Assembly: GCA_937905825.1 (NCBI GenBank) | Contig: CALCXM010000192.1 | Span: 1-64,000 of the forward strand | Origin: an uncultured bacterium | Lineage (GTDB): Bacteria > Planctomycetota > UBA1135 > GCA-002686595 | Direction: 5' to 3' | DNA: 64,000 nt | Part shown: positions 6,912-16,617 of the stretch, piece by piece | Position numbering within the stretch: the first letter of the stretch is position 1 | Layout of the letters: every line of letters begins with the position of its first letter | The notes under the pieces: model-generated | Told to the model about the DNA's origin: nothing | Database searches by the model: none | Seen by the model: the letters and a program-made list of their open reading frames with translations, nothing else | Program-made: the position numbers and the translations under genes

Positions 6912-9719
6912 ATGAAGGATGCGGTCTCGCATCCCACTCCGCGAGGCGGTAGACCTTGCACTGTGCTCGAAGCGAATCCCAACGAATCCAAGCTCTGCCC
7001 TGGGGAGTTTTGGCTGGCCTTGATCGGTGCCCTTCTGCTGGGGGCCCTTGCTGTGGGCCGCGCACTTTGGGATGGGGACACGATCTACCTGGCCACGGAC
7101 ACCGCCAGTGTGCAGGCGCCTTGGCACGCAACGTCGGCTCCCCAGAACGCGCAACTCTCCGACTCCGGCGTGGCGTTCTACCCGCACTATCGCAGGGTCT
7201 CCGAGCGTTGGTTGCAGGGGGATTTGCCCCTGTGGAATCCCGACCTGTACGCGGGGGTGCCGCTGCTTGCGAATCCCCAGTGGGGCGTGTTGGATCCGCA
7301 GGTTGCAGCGCTCGTGGTGTTGGATGCTCTCGGTGGCCAAGAGTGGTTTGATCGGGGCTTCGCGTGGTTGGCGCTCTTGCGCATCGCGGCGGCGGCACTG
7401 GGCACCTATCTCTTGGCACGCAGCATGGGGCTTGGCAGTTCCGCCAGCAGTTTGGCGGCCGTGGGCTACTCGCTCTCGGGAAGCGTGGTGCTCTGGCTCG
7501 GGTTCAGTTTGTCCCACGTGACCCCCTGCTTGCCTTGGCTGCTCTTCGGCATTGAGACCCTGCGTTCCAGTCGGCGGTTGATGGCTGGTTGGGTAACGAC
7601 GAGCGTTTCCTTGGCCCTTGCGATCTACGGTGGTCATCCGGAGGTCGCGTTCTTCACTGGGCTTTGTGGAGGACTGTGGTGTTTGCGTTTGTTGGTTGGC
7701 GAGGCAAGACGGCTGCGTCTCGCCTTGGGTGCGATGCTCACGGGCGTCCTGATGAGCGCGCCCAGCCTGGTTCCGTTCCTCGAGTACTTGTCGAACTCCG
7801 GGGCCTTGGTGGCCCACAAGTTGGCGCCGAGTTTGCGCGGAGAGGTCCACTGGTACAGCCTGCTCGCAATCGTGCTGTTCCTGAGTTTTCATCGCGCCTG
7901 GAGAAAGGAACAAGACCGAGGCAGCGCTCGGCTGTTCAAAGGCGTGGGAAGCGTCCTGCTCGGTGTGAACCTCTGGGGTTTGCTCGGAGCCCTGTCGCGC
8001 TTCGGCGCTGAGTTTGAACCGGGCTTGAATCAGCTGACTTCGATCGAGCGCGGCAGCAGTTTCATCGCCTTCCCGATCCTGGCCTTGGCCTTGAGTGCGT
8101 TGCTCGACAGCGATCGGGAGAAGGGCCGCCCGCGAAGCTTGCTGCTGCTCGCGCCCCTCGCTTTGGCCATGGCGACTTCCGTGCCGGGCATCGTCGACCT
8201 TTGGCGTTGGCTTCCCCTGGTGGGGCTCGCTGCGCCGGCGCGTGCGGCCTGTGTTGCGGCCTTGGCGGTTTCCTTGCTGGCGGGCTTCGGCTTGCAATTC
8301 GGCAAGGCGGCGGCCCACCGGGTGGTGTTGATCGGCTTGGCCCTGTGCTGCGTGCTGTCCGTCTACTTTTCGGTCGCCCACGCGAAACCTCCGCAGACCC
8401 TTGCCCTCGACCGGCAGAACACGGTCGTGGTCTACGAGCAGTTGCCGGACGCTGGTTCGGAGTCGGGTTCCGGATCCCTGCAAGGCGTCATCCACGGGGG
8501 CTTGCGGGCGGATTCCGTTCGCCTTCGATTTGAGAAGTTAGGACACGAGGACGCGCTCGTTGAACTGTCGGACTTCGTGGCCCACGCACGACTCGCGGAG
8601 CCTGACGACTCCGGATCCGTTCGCTTTGACTTCGGTGAGTTGGACCTCGCGGGCCTGGGTCCCGGACGTTGGCGCTTGCGTTTGGAGTTCGAGCGTGGGG
8701 GAGAGCTCCTGGGACAGCGCTACCCGTGCCTATTGATCTACCCGGCCGAGGGCCCCCTAAGCAAATGGGGCATAGGCTTCGCTGGCGTTTCACTCTTGGC
8801 GCTCTTGGTCGCGCACAAGCGCCCCACGCGCAAGTTGTTCATCGCTCTCGTTTGTGGCCAAGGGCTTTTGCTCACGCACAGCTGGAACCCGACGGTGCCA
8901 CTCGAGGCGCACCCGACGGAGTCCGCGACGGAACGCTTCCTGGCGGACGCCTACCCGGGTGGGCGCTTCGTTGCCGACCCGGGCATCCTGCCGGGCAACA
9001 CGGCCCTGCTCGCTGGGCTCACGACCATCGGTGGCTACGATGCGCTGGATGTGGCGTCCTTCGATGGGTTCCGCATGCACGCTTTGAAGCCTGGTCGCAA
9101 TCCGCTCCTGCATTGGAATGTGGACGGCTTCGACATGCAGAGCCCTGGCTTCCGCTTGTTTGGGGTGGAGCTCTTGCTCTCTCACGTGCAGCGCCAACTC
9201 CCCGGCTGGCGTTTGGTGGCCGGGCCTGAACTTGCACCCACGCAAACCGAACTGTTCGTTTACGAGTGCGAGCAGCCCCTGCCGCGCAGCTTCTGCGTGC
9301 CCGAAGTTGTGCTCTTGAGCGAAGTGCTTGCAAAGCCCGCTGGCTTTGATCCCGCAAGGATGGCGTTCCTTGGCAACAGCTTTGCCCTGGGACTCGAGCA
9401 GCCCTTCGAAACGAGCACGGTCCGTGAGCTCGAGCGCGCGCCGGAGAGACTGCGCTTCGAAGTCGAACTCGATGGAGAAGGGCTCTTCGTTTCAACGGAG
9501 CAGCACTTCCCCGGCTGGAAGCTTTGGGTGAACGGAACGCAGACACCGATCCTGCGGGTGAATTCAATTTTTCGAGGCGTGTTCCTAAACCCCGGGAAGC
9601 ATGAACTGCGCTTCGAGTACCAGCCCGAATCCTGGGGTCGAGGGCTCGCCTTGGGCGCGGCCGGGTTGCTGCTCTTCTTGTTGGGCCTCGTCTTCTCCAA
9701 GAAGCTCCAGCCAGCGTGA
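6912..9719 (+). CDS. YfhO-like multi-pass membrane protein (GT-C type)
   Basis: A 935-residue integral membrane protein. After a first helix near residues 35-55 comes a conserved extracytoplasmic segment (DTASVQAPW, then GDLPLWNPDLYAGVPLLANPQ) characteristic of the YfhO family. Many hydrophobic helices follow up to about residue 490, then a long soluble domain, a late helix, and a C-terminal helix near 910-930. YfhO proteins are implicated in glycosylating envelope polymers such as lipoteichoic acid in Firmicutes; in a Gram-negative cell the acceptor is unknown. The divergent GT2 gene could supply its polyprenyl-phosphate sugar. Start ATG at 6912. Confidence 0.82.
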   Translation: MKDAVSHPTPRGGRPCTVLEANPNESKLCPGEFWLALIGALLLGALAVGRALWDGDTIYLATDTASVQAPWHATSAPQNAQLSDSGVAFYPHYRRVSERWLQGDLPLWNPDLYAGVPLLANPQWGVLDPQVAALVVLDALGGQEWFDRGFAWLALLRIAAAALGTYLLARSMGLGSSASSLAAVGYSLSGSVVLWLGFSLSHVTPCLPWLLFGIETLRSSRRLMAGWVTTSVSLALAIYGGHPEVAFFTGLCGGLWCLRLLVGEARRLRLALGAMLTGVLMSAPSLVPFLEYLSNSGALVAHKLAPSLRGEVHWYSLLAIVLFLSFHRAWRKEQDRGSARLFKGVGSVLLGVNLWGLLGALSRFGAEFEPGLNQLTSIERGSSFIAFPILALALSALLDSDREKGRPRSLLLLAPLALAMATSVPGIVDLWRWLPLVGLAAPARAACVAALAVSLLAGFGLQFGKAAAHRVVLIGLALCCVLSVYFSVAHAKPPQTLALDRQNTVVVYEQLPDAGSESGSGSLQGVIHGGLRADSVRLRFEKLGHEDALVELSDFVAHARLAEPDDSGSVRFDFGELDLAGLGPGRWRLRLEFERGGELLGQRYPCLLIYPAEGPLSKWGIGFAGVSLLALLVAHKRPTRKLFIALVCGQGLLLTHSWNPTVPLEAHPTESATERFLADAYPGGRFVADPGILPGNTALLAGLTTIGGYDALDVASFDGFRMHALKPGRNPLLHWNVDGFDMQSPGFRLFGVELLLSHVQRQLPGWRLVAGPELAPTQTELFVYECEQPLPRSFCVPEVVLLSEVLAKPAGFDPARMAFLGNSFALGLEQPFETSTVRELERAPERLRFEVELDGEGLFVSTEQHFPGWKLWVNGTQTPILRVNSIFRGVFLNPGKHELRFEYQPESWGRGLALGAAGLLLFLLGLVFSKKLQPA

Positions 9720-9809
9720 TCGATCGCCGCCAAAACCCCTTCTGGGGAGGTCCTGCAAAAAAAGTGCGCTAAGCTGAACTCGATGCGCTCCCGGGGGAGT
9801 GTCCTCCGT

Positions 9810-12095
9810 ATGTCTGAAATAGCAGGATCTGAGTTTGCCAGGGAACTGTTCGCCCAACGCGCGTGGCTGGGGCGCTTGGCCTTGTCGCTCGTGAAGGATC
9901 AGGGGCTCGCCGACGACCTAGTGCAAGAGACTTGGATCGCGGCCATGCGAACTCAACCGGCCAAGGACGCCGGGTTGCGCGGTTGGCTCGCGACGGTCAT
10001 GCGCAATCGAGCCCGTTCCAAAGCACGGGAAGAACGCAATCGCAAGCGGCGAGAGCAGTGGGCCAGTCGCGGCGAGTCCTTGCCCTCCACCGGGGAAGTG
10101 GTCGAGCGCGCGGCCATCCAACAGGAAGTGGCGGACTGCGTCATGCGCTTGCCCGAGCCCTATCGCGAGACCGTGCTCTTGCGTTTCTTTGATGACGTGC
10201 CGCCCCGGGAGATCGCCCGTCGCCTGCAGGTTCCCGTGGAAACCGTGAAGACGCGACTGGCCCGCGGGCTGGAGCGCTTGCGCGTGTTGCTCGATCAAAC
10301 CCACGGGGGCGACCGTTCGGTTTGGATGGGCAGCATCGTGTTGCTCTACGCGCTTCCGCAGAAGAGCTGGCTTTGGAAAGGAACGGCCGCGGCGGGAATG
10401 CTCAGTCTTGCGGGGGGCGTGACTTGGGCGGCTTTGGAGTTCCCTTCGGGAGCAGGGCCGAGGACGCAATTGAGCGCGGCGGAACAGAAGCCCCACAGCA
10501 ACAATCGGCGCCAGGTTCCCCTGTTGTCTGTCTCCCTCGGGCAAGCGTCCCGAGCGACTCAGAGGGACTCAAAGGAAAGCCCTCGGAGCGACAGCCGGGA
10601 GCACTTGAACGAAGTTGCGCTGGAAGGCAAGACTGATCCCGCCGAGTCTTCGCATGCAACTGCGCGGCACGTGAGCCGGAGGAAGGTCGGGATGCCCACT
10701 GACTTGATTCTCCTTCCCGAGATGAAGGTGCAGGTCGGCTTGTCGTCCCTCGAGGCGCGCAAGCTCGGGCGGGAACTCGCGTCCCTCGGAGCCCAAGGAG
10801 CCGCCTTCGGAGTGGCGGGTTTGGATCCAGCAATCTCCACGCCCAATCTTAAGGTCGAAGTCGACAGCTTCTACATGATGCGCACGGAAGTGACCCACGA
10901 GCAGTACCTGGAATTCATGGCATCTCGAAGCTACCGGATCCGGGCACCCACTGAATGGCTCGCCCATGGGTTCCTCACAGCCATGCGAAATGCGCGGGCC
11001 GGTTTGGAGCTGGGTTGGGAGCTTCCGTCGCAGTTGATGGGTCTGCCCGTGACGGGCGTGAGCCAAGAGGATGCGGAGGACTTTGCGTATTGGCTCGGCA
11101 TGCGCTTGCCCACCGAGTTCGAGTGGGAGCGGGCTGCCCGCGGCAAGCGGGGTTGGGACTATGCCGGAGGGCAGAAGCCGGGGGCGGAGGACGTTGCCTT
11201 CTCCTTCGACCCGCACCTGGCACCGACCAAGCCCGGTCTGGTGGGAACTTCGGATGACAGGCAGAGCAAGAACGACATCCTCGATCTCTTCGGGAACGTG
11301 GCCGAGTGGACAGGTTCCTCTGCGGTGTCCTACGAAGCGCTTCGCAAGCAGAAGAAAGCATCGGAGGAGGACCCCGAGCCGTCGGAGCTGAGGGTCGTGC
11401 GTGGCGGTTCCTTCGCCATGCCCGGGATCTTCGCCCACGCGGGTCTGCGCCAGACCATGGATGCGGGAGAGCATCGCCATGACGTGGGATTCCGCTGCGT
11501 CGCTTCCCCGCAGCCTGGACTGGATAGGGCCACAGGAAGACTGCGAAATGCGGACTTCAGCAAGTTGCGCGAGTCTGGAGTGGACTACGACCCAGAACGA
11601 ATCCTGGCGATCGATCGTTGGCACGAGCAGTTGCGCGAGGGCGGAGCAGGTCCCGCAAGCAGCTCGGGCGGGGCCTCTCGAGTCCTGACTCACTACGACC
11701 TGGTGTCCTTCCTCCCGAACAAAGTCGTGACGAGTCTTGTCCCGAACTCGAGCGGGACCTTGTTTGCCGGTTCCTTCGGAACCTCACTGGACATTCAGCA
11801 GTGGGCGCACGCACCCGCTGGGCAGTACAGGGTCGAGTTGATCCGGGAAGGAGGTATTGCAAGTATCGAGCTACACGGCCGGAATGCCCGGGTCGTGCCA
11901 ATTCAAGGGGAAGCTCGGCTCGAATCTACCGCCATCAAGCACGAGATCACCTGGGGACCGGACATGGGCGGGGCATTCGGGGAGTTGCGCTTCGCGGCCA
12001 GTATTCCCGACGGCAGCGGCCAGTGGTGGAACCTCACCTGGAGCGTGCTCTTGGATCGGTCCGTTCTGGAGACCGATTGGAGGATCACCAAGTAG
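9810..12095 (+). CDS. ECF RNA polymerase sigma factor fused to a membrane segment and an FGE-like domain
   Basis: Residues 10-80 are sigma-70 region 2 (DLVQETWIAAMR) and 105-160 region 4 (LPEPYRETVLLRFFDD, then IARRLQVPVETVKTRLARG). A hydrophobic stretch near 190-210 follows, then a ~90-residue low-complexity linker. Residues ~300-580 form a formylglycine-generating-enzyme/sulfatase-modifying fold (MRTEVTHEQYLEFM, RLPTEFEWERAARGK, DLFGNVAEWT, VRGGSF, GFRCVAS). The catalytic cysteines of true FGEs are missing after RGGSF, so a binding or sensing role is more likely than oxidation. The last ~180 residues are unrecognised. If the helix spans the membrane, the sigma domain is tethered inside and the FGE-like part is periplasmic. 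I prefer the ATG at 9810 (GGGGGAG ahead of it) to that at 9783. Confidence 0.85.
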   Translation: MSEIAGSEFARELFAQRAWLGRLALSLVKDQGLADDLVQETWIAAMRTQPAKDAGLRGWLATVMRNRARSKAREERNRKRREQWASRGESLPSTGEVVERAAIQQEVADCVMRLPEPYRETVLLRFFDDVPPREIARRLQVPVETVKTRLARGLERLRVLLDQTHGGDRSVWMGSIVLLYALPQKSWLWKGTAAAGMLSLAGGVTWAALEFPSGAGPRTQLSAAEQKPHSNNRRQVPLLSVSLGQASRATQRDSKESPRSDSREHLNEVALEGKTDPAESSHATARHVSRRKVGMPTDLILLPEMKVQVGLSSLEARKLGRELASLGAQGAAFGVAGLDPAISTPNLKVEVDSFYMMRTEVTHEQYLEFMASRSYRIRAPTEWLAHGFLTAMRNARAGLELGWELPSQLMGLPVTGVSQEDAEDFAYWLGMRLPTEFEWERAARGKRGWDYAGGQKPGAEDVAFSFDPHLAPTKPGLVGTSDDRQSKNDILDLFGNVAEWTGSSAVSYEALRKQKKASEEDPEPSELRVVRGGSFAMPGIFAHAGLRQTMDAGEHRHDVGFRCVASPQPGLDRATGRLRNADFSKLRESGVDYDPERILAIDRWHEQLREGGAGPASSSGGASRVLTHYDLVSFLPNKVVTSLVPNSSGTLFAGSFGTSLDIQQWAHAPAGQYRVELIREGGIASIELHGRNARVVPIQGEARLESTAIKHEITWGPDMGGAFGELRFAASIPDGSGQWWNLTWSVLLDRSVLETDWRITK

Positions 12096-12155
12096 CGCCG
12101 GCTCGACCTCGCCCAGCCCGTTTTCCGGCGGCAGCCGCGACTGCCGCGTGCCCGG

Positions 12156-14351
12156 TCACTCCCGCGAGCGACTCTCGATCATCCCGAACACCGGTTCGCG
12201 GCACCACTCCGGGAACTCGGCGACGTTCAGTCCAGCGAGATCGATGTCGTCGATCCCCTGGGCTGCTTCCTCGCGATCGCCCTTCATCCAAATGGCGCAA
12301 GCGTGTTCCACCCGCGTGCTGATGGCACCAGCCGGCTTGACGTAGTCCCGTTGAATGCGCAGAGCCTGAAAGTAGGAACGCTTAGCATCCGCCCAGCGGC
12401 TTTCGGTTCCATGGGAGCGGGCCCACAGGATGTTCGCCAAGGTCTTGAAACCATCCGCGGCCAAGGACGAGGCATTGGCTCGATAGCTGGCTTCCAAGGC
12501 ATAGGCTTCTTCTGCAATGGAGATGTCAAAGCGCTTGTCGGCGCGGGCCAGCAAGGTTTGTCCGGCTTCGATTTGTCCACGCAGGATCTCTTCGCAGCCC
12601 AGCTCCATCAGCCAGGTGGCATCGAACTGTCCGAGCTCCACCAGGCGTTCGAACTCCTTCAGTCCGTGCTCCAGTTCATCGGACTCGACGAACAAGCGAA
12701 CCCGGTTGCGCAGCAGCGCGGGGTGCGTGGGGTCCAGTTGGACGGCTTGGTCAAAGGCCGCCTGCGCCAAGTCGTGCTCGCCCTTGCGCGCGTGCAACAC
12801 ACCACTTTGCATCCACGCGTTAAAGCGCAGGGGCCGCAATTGCAACACACGATCCCAGTGAGCCAGGGCTCCATCCAGGTCGCCGTCACGCCGCTCCAGC
12901 ACCCGCGCTGCCAGTGAACGGGCGCTGACTGAGTCCTCGAGCAACTCGGCAGCCTTCAGGATCGCGTCCTGTCGTTCCGTCTCGGTGGTGGCCTTCGCCA
13001 TCTCAGCCAAGGCCGCTCCGTGCTGCACCATTCCATAGGCGCGCGGGATGTTGAGCAAAAGCAACAAGACCATGCCGACCGTCAAGAGCGGGCCAAAGGG
13101 CGCGCGATTCTTCAACTCCGGCGGCACCGGTTTGCCAGGACCCAAGAGCGCGCCGAACAGGATGAACATGGCGATCGACGCGGTCGGATTGTAGAGCAGT
13201 GGCGCGTTGAGTCCCGCGGCGAGCAAGCTTCCCAGCGTGGCGGCGCCCATGGCGGCCTGGGTCGTTTGCGATCGGCCCAAGGCGCGGGTTCCCGCTTGCA
13301 AGATGATGTAGATCAACACCCACCAAGCGATGCCCGAAATTGCCCCGCCTTCCACCCAAGGCAAGAGCCAATCGTTGTGGGGGTGCTCGACCTCCGTGGT
13401 CCAGCTGGCCGTGTGGTTGTGGTTGGAGAGCTCGCGCTCGGTCGCATCCCGGACGGCGGGGAAGCGGGCGGAGAACTGCCCGAGGCCCGTGCCGAGCATG
13501 GGGTTTTCCATGAAGAGCGCCACGGAGCTGGCCCAGATGCGGCGGCGCACTTCAAAGCCACCGAAGTTGTCGGGCGCTTCGATCACAGCGCTCTCTTGGG
13601 GCGACTGTTCCGGCTGCGACGTGCTGCCCCAGGTGATCCAAGCGAAGCCGACGAAGGCCAACAGCAAGAGGCCCAGGGACTTCATCAGGAAGCTGGGCCC
13701 GGCGCCGCGCATCAAGAGCACCGCGATCGGCAACACCACGACCACGGCCACGAGTCCCGCAATCACCGGCGCCAGCACCGCGTGCATCAGGAAGAGTCCG
13801 ACGGCGGTCATGCCGAGCCACTGCCACTTGCCGGCCGAGCGCGTCCAAAGCAGGGCGCCACACAGGGCACCAGGCAAGGCGGCTCCGGACAACTCGCCCG
13901 AATTGCCGAGCACCCCGCCCCAACCACTGGCGCGGTCCACGAGGCCCGGGAGCAAGAGCAAGATCGAGAGCGCGGCGGCTGCGCGCACGATGAGCTCACG
14001 ACCTTGGCTGCTCAAGTGCGCCGCCCCGTTGGCCACGAGGAAGCACATCAAGAAGGTGAGCAGCCCGCGATCGAGCTCCAGGCTGTCCGTTTGAGTTCCG
14101 AAATTCGCCGGCAGGAAAAGCGCGATGAAGAGGAGCGTCGAACCGCGGCTGGGCCGTGGGCGTTGCCACAGAAACCAGAGAGCCAAGGGGATCAAGCCGA
14201 TGCTGGCAACGCCCAGGGCCGACAGTTCCGTCGTCAACGGATCTCCGCCGAACAAGCTAGGGGCTGGCCAGGCGAGCAGGAACAGGGGCAATAGCAAGAG
14301 CCAGGGCAGCGAACGCTGGGCCGGGCTCAAGGTCGGATCAGATTCGCTCAT
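12156..14351 (-). CDS. O-antigen ligase/polymerase (Wzy_C-like) with C-terminal TPR region
   Basis: The first ~430 residues are hydrophobic with about a dozen membrane helices. The periplasmic loop contains FMENPMLGTGLGQFSARFP and HPHNDWLLPWVEGGAISG, the signature of the O-antigen ligase/polymerase family (WaaL/Wzy/PglL-like). Residues ~450-730 are soluble and carry TPR-type repeats (ALAHWDRVLQLRPLRFNAW, HDLAQAAFDQAVQLDPTHPA). The role would be polymerising or transferring an undecaprenyl-linked glycan to lipid A-core or protein at the periplasmic face. The gene begins 21 bp after ftsY and is the distal member of the ribH-nusB-ftsY unit. Confidence 0.82.
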   Translation of the reverse strand: MSESDPTLSPAQRSLPWLLLLPLFLLAWPAPSLFGGDPLTTELSALGVASIGLIPLALWFLWQRPRPSRGSTLLFIALFLPANFGTQTDSLELDRGLLTFLMCFLVANGAAHLSSQGRELIVRAAAALSILLLLPGLVDRASGWGGVLGNSGELSGAALPGALCGALLWTRSAGKWQWLGMTAVGLFLMHAVLAPVIAGLVAVVVVLPIAVLLMRGAGPSFLMKSLGLLLLAFVGFAWITWGSTSQPEQSPQESAVIEAPDNFGGFEVRRRIWASSVALFMENPMLGTGLGQFSARFPAVRDATERELSNHNHTASWTTEVEHPHNDWLLPWVEGGAISGIAWWVLIYIILQAGTRALGRSQTTQAAMGAATLGSLLAAGLNAPLLYNPTASIAMFILFGALLGPGKPVPPELKNRAPFGPLLTVGMVLLLLLNIPRAYGMVQHGAALAEMAKATTETERQDAILKAAELLEDSVSARSLAARVLERRDGDLDGALAHWDRVLQLRPLRFNAWMQSGVLHARKGEHDLAQAAFDQAVQLDPTHPALLRNRVRLFVESDELEHGLKEFERLVELGQFDATWLMELGCEEILRGQIEAGQTLLARADKRFDISIAEEAYALEASYRANASSLAADGFKTLANILWARSHGTESRWADAKRSYFQALRIQRDYVKPAGAISTRVEHACAIWMKGDREEAAQGIDDIDLAGLNVAEFPEWCREPVFGMIESRSRE

Positions 14352-14372
14352 GAGTGCCTACCCAGACGAGGC

Positions 14373-15293
14373 TCAAGCCAAGGTCTTCCCGAGGATTGCG
14401 TCCACGAACGCTTCGGGCTCAAAAGGCTCGAGCAATTCCATGGATTCACCCGTGCCGATGTAGCGCACCGGCAAACCCAGGGCCTCTTTGATGCCGAAGA
14501 TCGCGCCGCCGCGCGCGGTGCCGTCGAGCTTGGCGATGATCAGGCCCGTGACCTTCACCGCTTGGGTGAATTCCTTGGCCTGGTTGATGGCGTTCTGACC
14601 GTTGGTACCGTCCAACACAAGCCAGGTTTCGTGGGGAGCGTCCGGCACGACCTTTTGAATCACCCGGCTGACTTTTTCGAGCTCGGACATCAGGTTCTTC
14701 TGGGTGTGCAAGCGTCCCGCCGTGTCGATGATCGCCACGTCCTTCTTGCGGGCCACGGCAGCGCTGACGCTGTCGAATGCCACGGCGGCGGGGTCTGCGT
14801 TGTCCTGGTGGCTGCGCACGATCTCCGCGCCGCTGCGACTGGCCCAGGCTTCGAGTTGGTCCGCGGCGGCCGCGCGGAAGGTGTCGCCCGCGCCGAGCAA
14901 CACGCTGCGACCTTCCCCCAGGAAACGGTGGGCGAGTTTGGCGATGGATGTGGTCTTGCCCGAGCCGTTGACGCCCACGATCAAAAGCACCGTGGGCTTC
15001 GCGTCAAAGGTCAGGGTGCTCGGCGCCTGATCGAGCTTGCCAATCAGAATCTCGCGCAGTTTCAAGCGCACGTCTTCCTCGCCCTTGATCTCACCGCGCT
15101 TGTGCATGCGCGCGAGTTCCGCGGAGATGTCCGTGGCGACGGGTCCCAGGTCCGAGGTGTACAGCAGCTCTTCGAGCTCGTCCAAGAGCGCGCCATCGAT
15201 CTTGCGTCCGCCGCGGAAGATCGAGGAGATGCCGTCTGAGATCGCCGCCCGGGTTTTGGTGAGCCGCTGCTTGAGCCGATCGAAGAGTCCCAC
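14373..15293 (-). CDS. ftsY: Signal recognition particle receptor FtsY
   Basis: FtsY is the membrane-associated SRP receptor GTPase that docks ribosome-nascent chain complexes for co-translational insertion. The N-terminal helical N domain (residues ~1-90) is followed by the NG GTPase domain with P-loop GVNGSGKTTSIAKLA, DTFRAAAADQLEAWA, the G3 motif DTAGRLH, and TKLDGTARGG-like AKLDGTARGGAIFG near the C terminus. The ending GTGESMELLEPFEPEAFVDAI is typical. It lacks the long acidic A domain of E. coli FtsY, as in most bacteria. It lies three bases after nusB. Confidence 0.97.
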   Translation of the reverse strand: MGLFDRLKQRLTKTRAAISDGISSIFRGGRKIDGALLDELEELLYTSDLGPVATDISAELARMHKRGEIKGEEDVRLKLREILIGKLDQAPSTLTFDAKPTVLLIVGVNGSGKTTSIAKLAHRFLGEGRSVLLGAGDTFRAAAADQLEAWASRSGAEIVRSHQDNADPAAVAFDSVSAAVARKKDVAIIDTAGRLHTQKNLMSELEKVSRVIQKVVPDAPHETWLVLDGTNGQNAINQAKEFTQAVKVTGLIIAKLDGTARGGAIFGIKEALGLPVRYIGTGESMELLEPFEPEAFVDAILGKTLA

Positions 15294-15296
15294 TGC

Positions 15297-15752
15297 TTAC
15301 GCCTCCGTCTCCGCGTCCGGGGCCCCCGCAATCTTCGCCTTCTGCTCGCCCTTGCCGTGGCGGTTCATGATGCGGTCGAGGATGCCGTTGATGAAAGCTC
15401 CCGAGTTTTGCGTTGAGTAGCGCTTGCCGATCTCGATGGCCTCGTTGATGGCGACCTTCGGGGGAATGTCATCGCAGTTCAAGAGCTCGTAGGTTGCCAA
15501 GCGCAACACATTGCGATCGACCACGGCCATGCGCGAGATGTTCCAGTTCTGCGCCACGTCCTGGATCACCACATCGATGGCGTCGCGCTCCTCGAGAGTT
15601 CCGTCGATCAGACGTTGGGCGAAGCGCCGGGTCTCCGGATCGCGCTCTTCTTCACGCAGGAAGTCGTCGGATTCGGTCAGGGGTTTGTTGACCAGGTCGG
15701 CCTGATAGAGGAATTGGAGGGCGAGTTCGCGCGCTCGAGTACGTTTCTTCAC
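15297..15752 (-). CDS. nusB: Transcription antitermination factor NusB
   Basis: A 151-residue all-helical protein starting RARELALQFLYQADL, with the internal WNISRMAVVDRNVLRLATYEL block and the C-terminal PPKVAINEAIEIGKRYST and FINGILDRI motifs that define NusB. It binds boxA RNA with NusE (S10) for rRNA antitermination. It lies between ribH (41 bp upstream) and ftsY (3 bp downstream). The ribH-nusB pairing is widespread in bacteria. Confidence 0.97.
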   Translation of the reverse strand: MKKRTRARELALQFLYQADLVNKPLTESDDFLREEERDPETRRFAQRLIDGTLEERDAIDVVIQDVAQNWNISRMAVVDRNVLRLATYELLNCDDIPPKVAINEAIEIGKRYSTQNSGAFINGILDRIMNRHGKGEQKAKIAGAPDAETEA

Positions 15753-15793
15753 GGGAGGGATAGATAGGTGGGGGGGATCCTACGTGGTGTCAA

Positions 15794-16315
15794 TTAAAAG
15801 CCGAGCTCGCGCTCGGTGAGAGGTTCATCCGCGGCGTCGAGGGCAGCCAGCACCATCAAGGCCGCCATGGCCAACTCGCGGCCCTTGTCCTGCTCGCCAC
15901 CGTCTTCCGGTGCGAGGGCCCGGGCGCGGGCTTGTTCGAGGTTGTTGCAGGTCAGCACGCCGAAGAGCACCGGCTTGTCGGTTTCCAACATGACCTCTTG
16001 GATTCCGATCGTTGTTCCTTGGGAGACATACAGATCGTGGGTCGTCTCGCCTTTCAGAACGAGTCCCAAACAGATCACGGCATCGATGTCTTTGCGGCGT
16101 GCGAAGCGTCGGGCCACGAGGGGCAACTCGAAGGCTCCAGGGACTAAGGCTTCCAACATGTCCTGCTCTTGGACACCCGAGGCCGCGAGCTCACGCTGGG
16201 CCGACTTCATCATGGCCGAGGTCAGATCGTGGTGAAACGTCGACACCACAAATGCGATGCGCGCGCCCGGACGCTGCAGACGAGCGCGTCCAGCTAAACC
16301 GGAGTCGGTGGCCAT
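15794..16315 (-). CDS. ribH: 6,7-dimethyl-8-ribityllumazine synthase
   Basis: RibH condenses 5-amino-6-ribitylaminouracil with dihydroxybutanone phosphate in riboflavin synthesis. The family landmarks are IAFVVSTFHHDLTSAMM, EALVPGAFELPLVARRFA, CLGLVLKGETTHDLYVSQG and PVLFGVLTCNNLEQARARA. The usual catalytic-region sequence is GxVIRGETxHFDYV, so LKGETTHDLYV is slightly divergent but retains the His. The N terminus is ~12 residues longer than average. First gene of a four-gene minus-strand unit; I saw no FMN riboswitch in the leader. Confidence 0.95.
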   Translation of the reverse strand: MATDSGLAGRARLQRPGARIAFVVSTFHHDLTSAMMKSAQRELAASGVQEQDMLEALVPGAFELPLVARRFARRKDIDAVICLGLVLKGETTHDLYVSQGTTIGIQEVMLETDKPVLFGVLTCNNLEQARARALAPEDGGEQDKGRELAMAALMVLAALDAADEPLTERELGF

Positions 16316-16617
16316 GGGAAGTTCTAAAGGATCGGGGTATCAGAGGCGTTTGGGGGCCGAAAGCATATCCGATTCGGGGGGACTCGATGGGGATCTTCAG
16401 CAATGCTCCTTGAAATGCTCGGGGATTTGTTCGCGCCCGTGATTCGGCGGACACGCACCAGCCGGGGCTCCCACTGACAACAGGTCTCGCACCATCTGCT
16501 CCTGAGGGGCAATTGAACGGCACTTTCGGGCCTTTGGTGGGGTTCACTTGGGAAGACGCGGACCCCAGCTGCCTTCCACCGACAACCGCCGAATTTCATA
16601 CGGAGACAATCCACCCG
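16316..16617. other. Divergent intergenic region between ribH and the cytochrome peroxidase gene
   Basis: About 300 bp between two divergent starts. It should hold both promoters. I found no riboswitch, no convincing -35/-10 pair and no coding sequence. GGAGA at 16602-16606 precedes the plus-strand start by 11 nt. Confidence 0.4.

Noticed and set aside
6909-8495. Long minus-strand open frame (528 codons) opposite the YfhO-like gene
   Set aside because: Rich in Gln, Arg and His with no recognisable motif, typical of an antisense shadow; the plus strand encodes a real membrane protein.
10842-11520. Reading the FGE-like domain as a real formylglycine-generating enzyme for the sulfatase-fold gene
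   Set aside because: The FGE-like domain lacks the active-site cysteines and the sulfatase-fold protein lacks the Cys to be modified, so a functional link is not supported.
13020-14294. Plus-strand open frame of 424 codons opposite the O-antigen ligase gene
   Set aside because: Gln/Arg/Glu/His-rich antisense of hydrophobic codons; no signal or domain.
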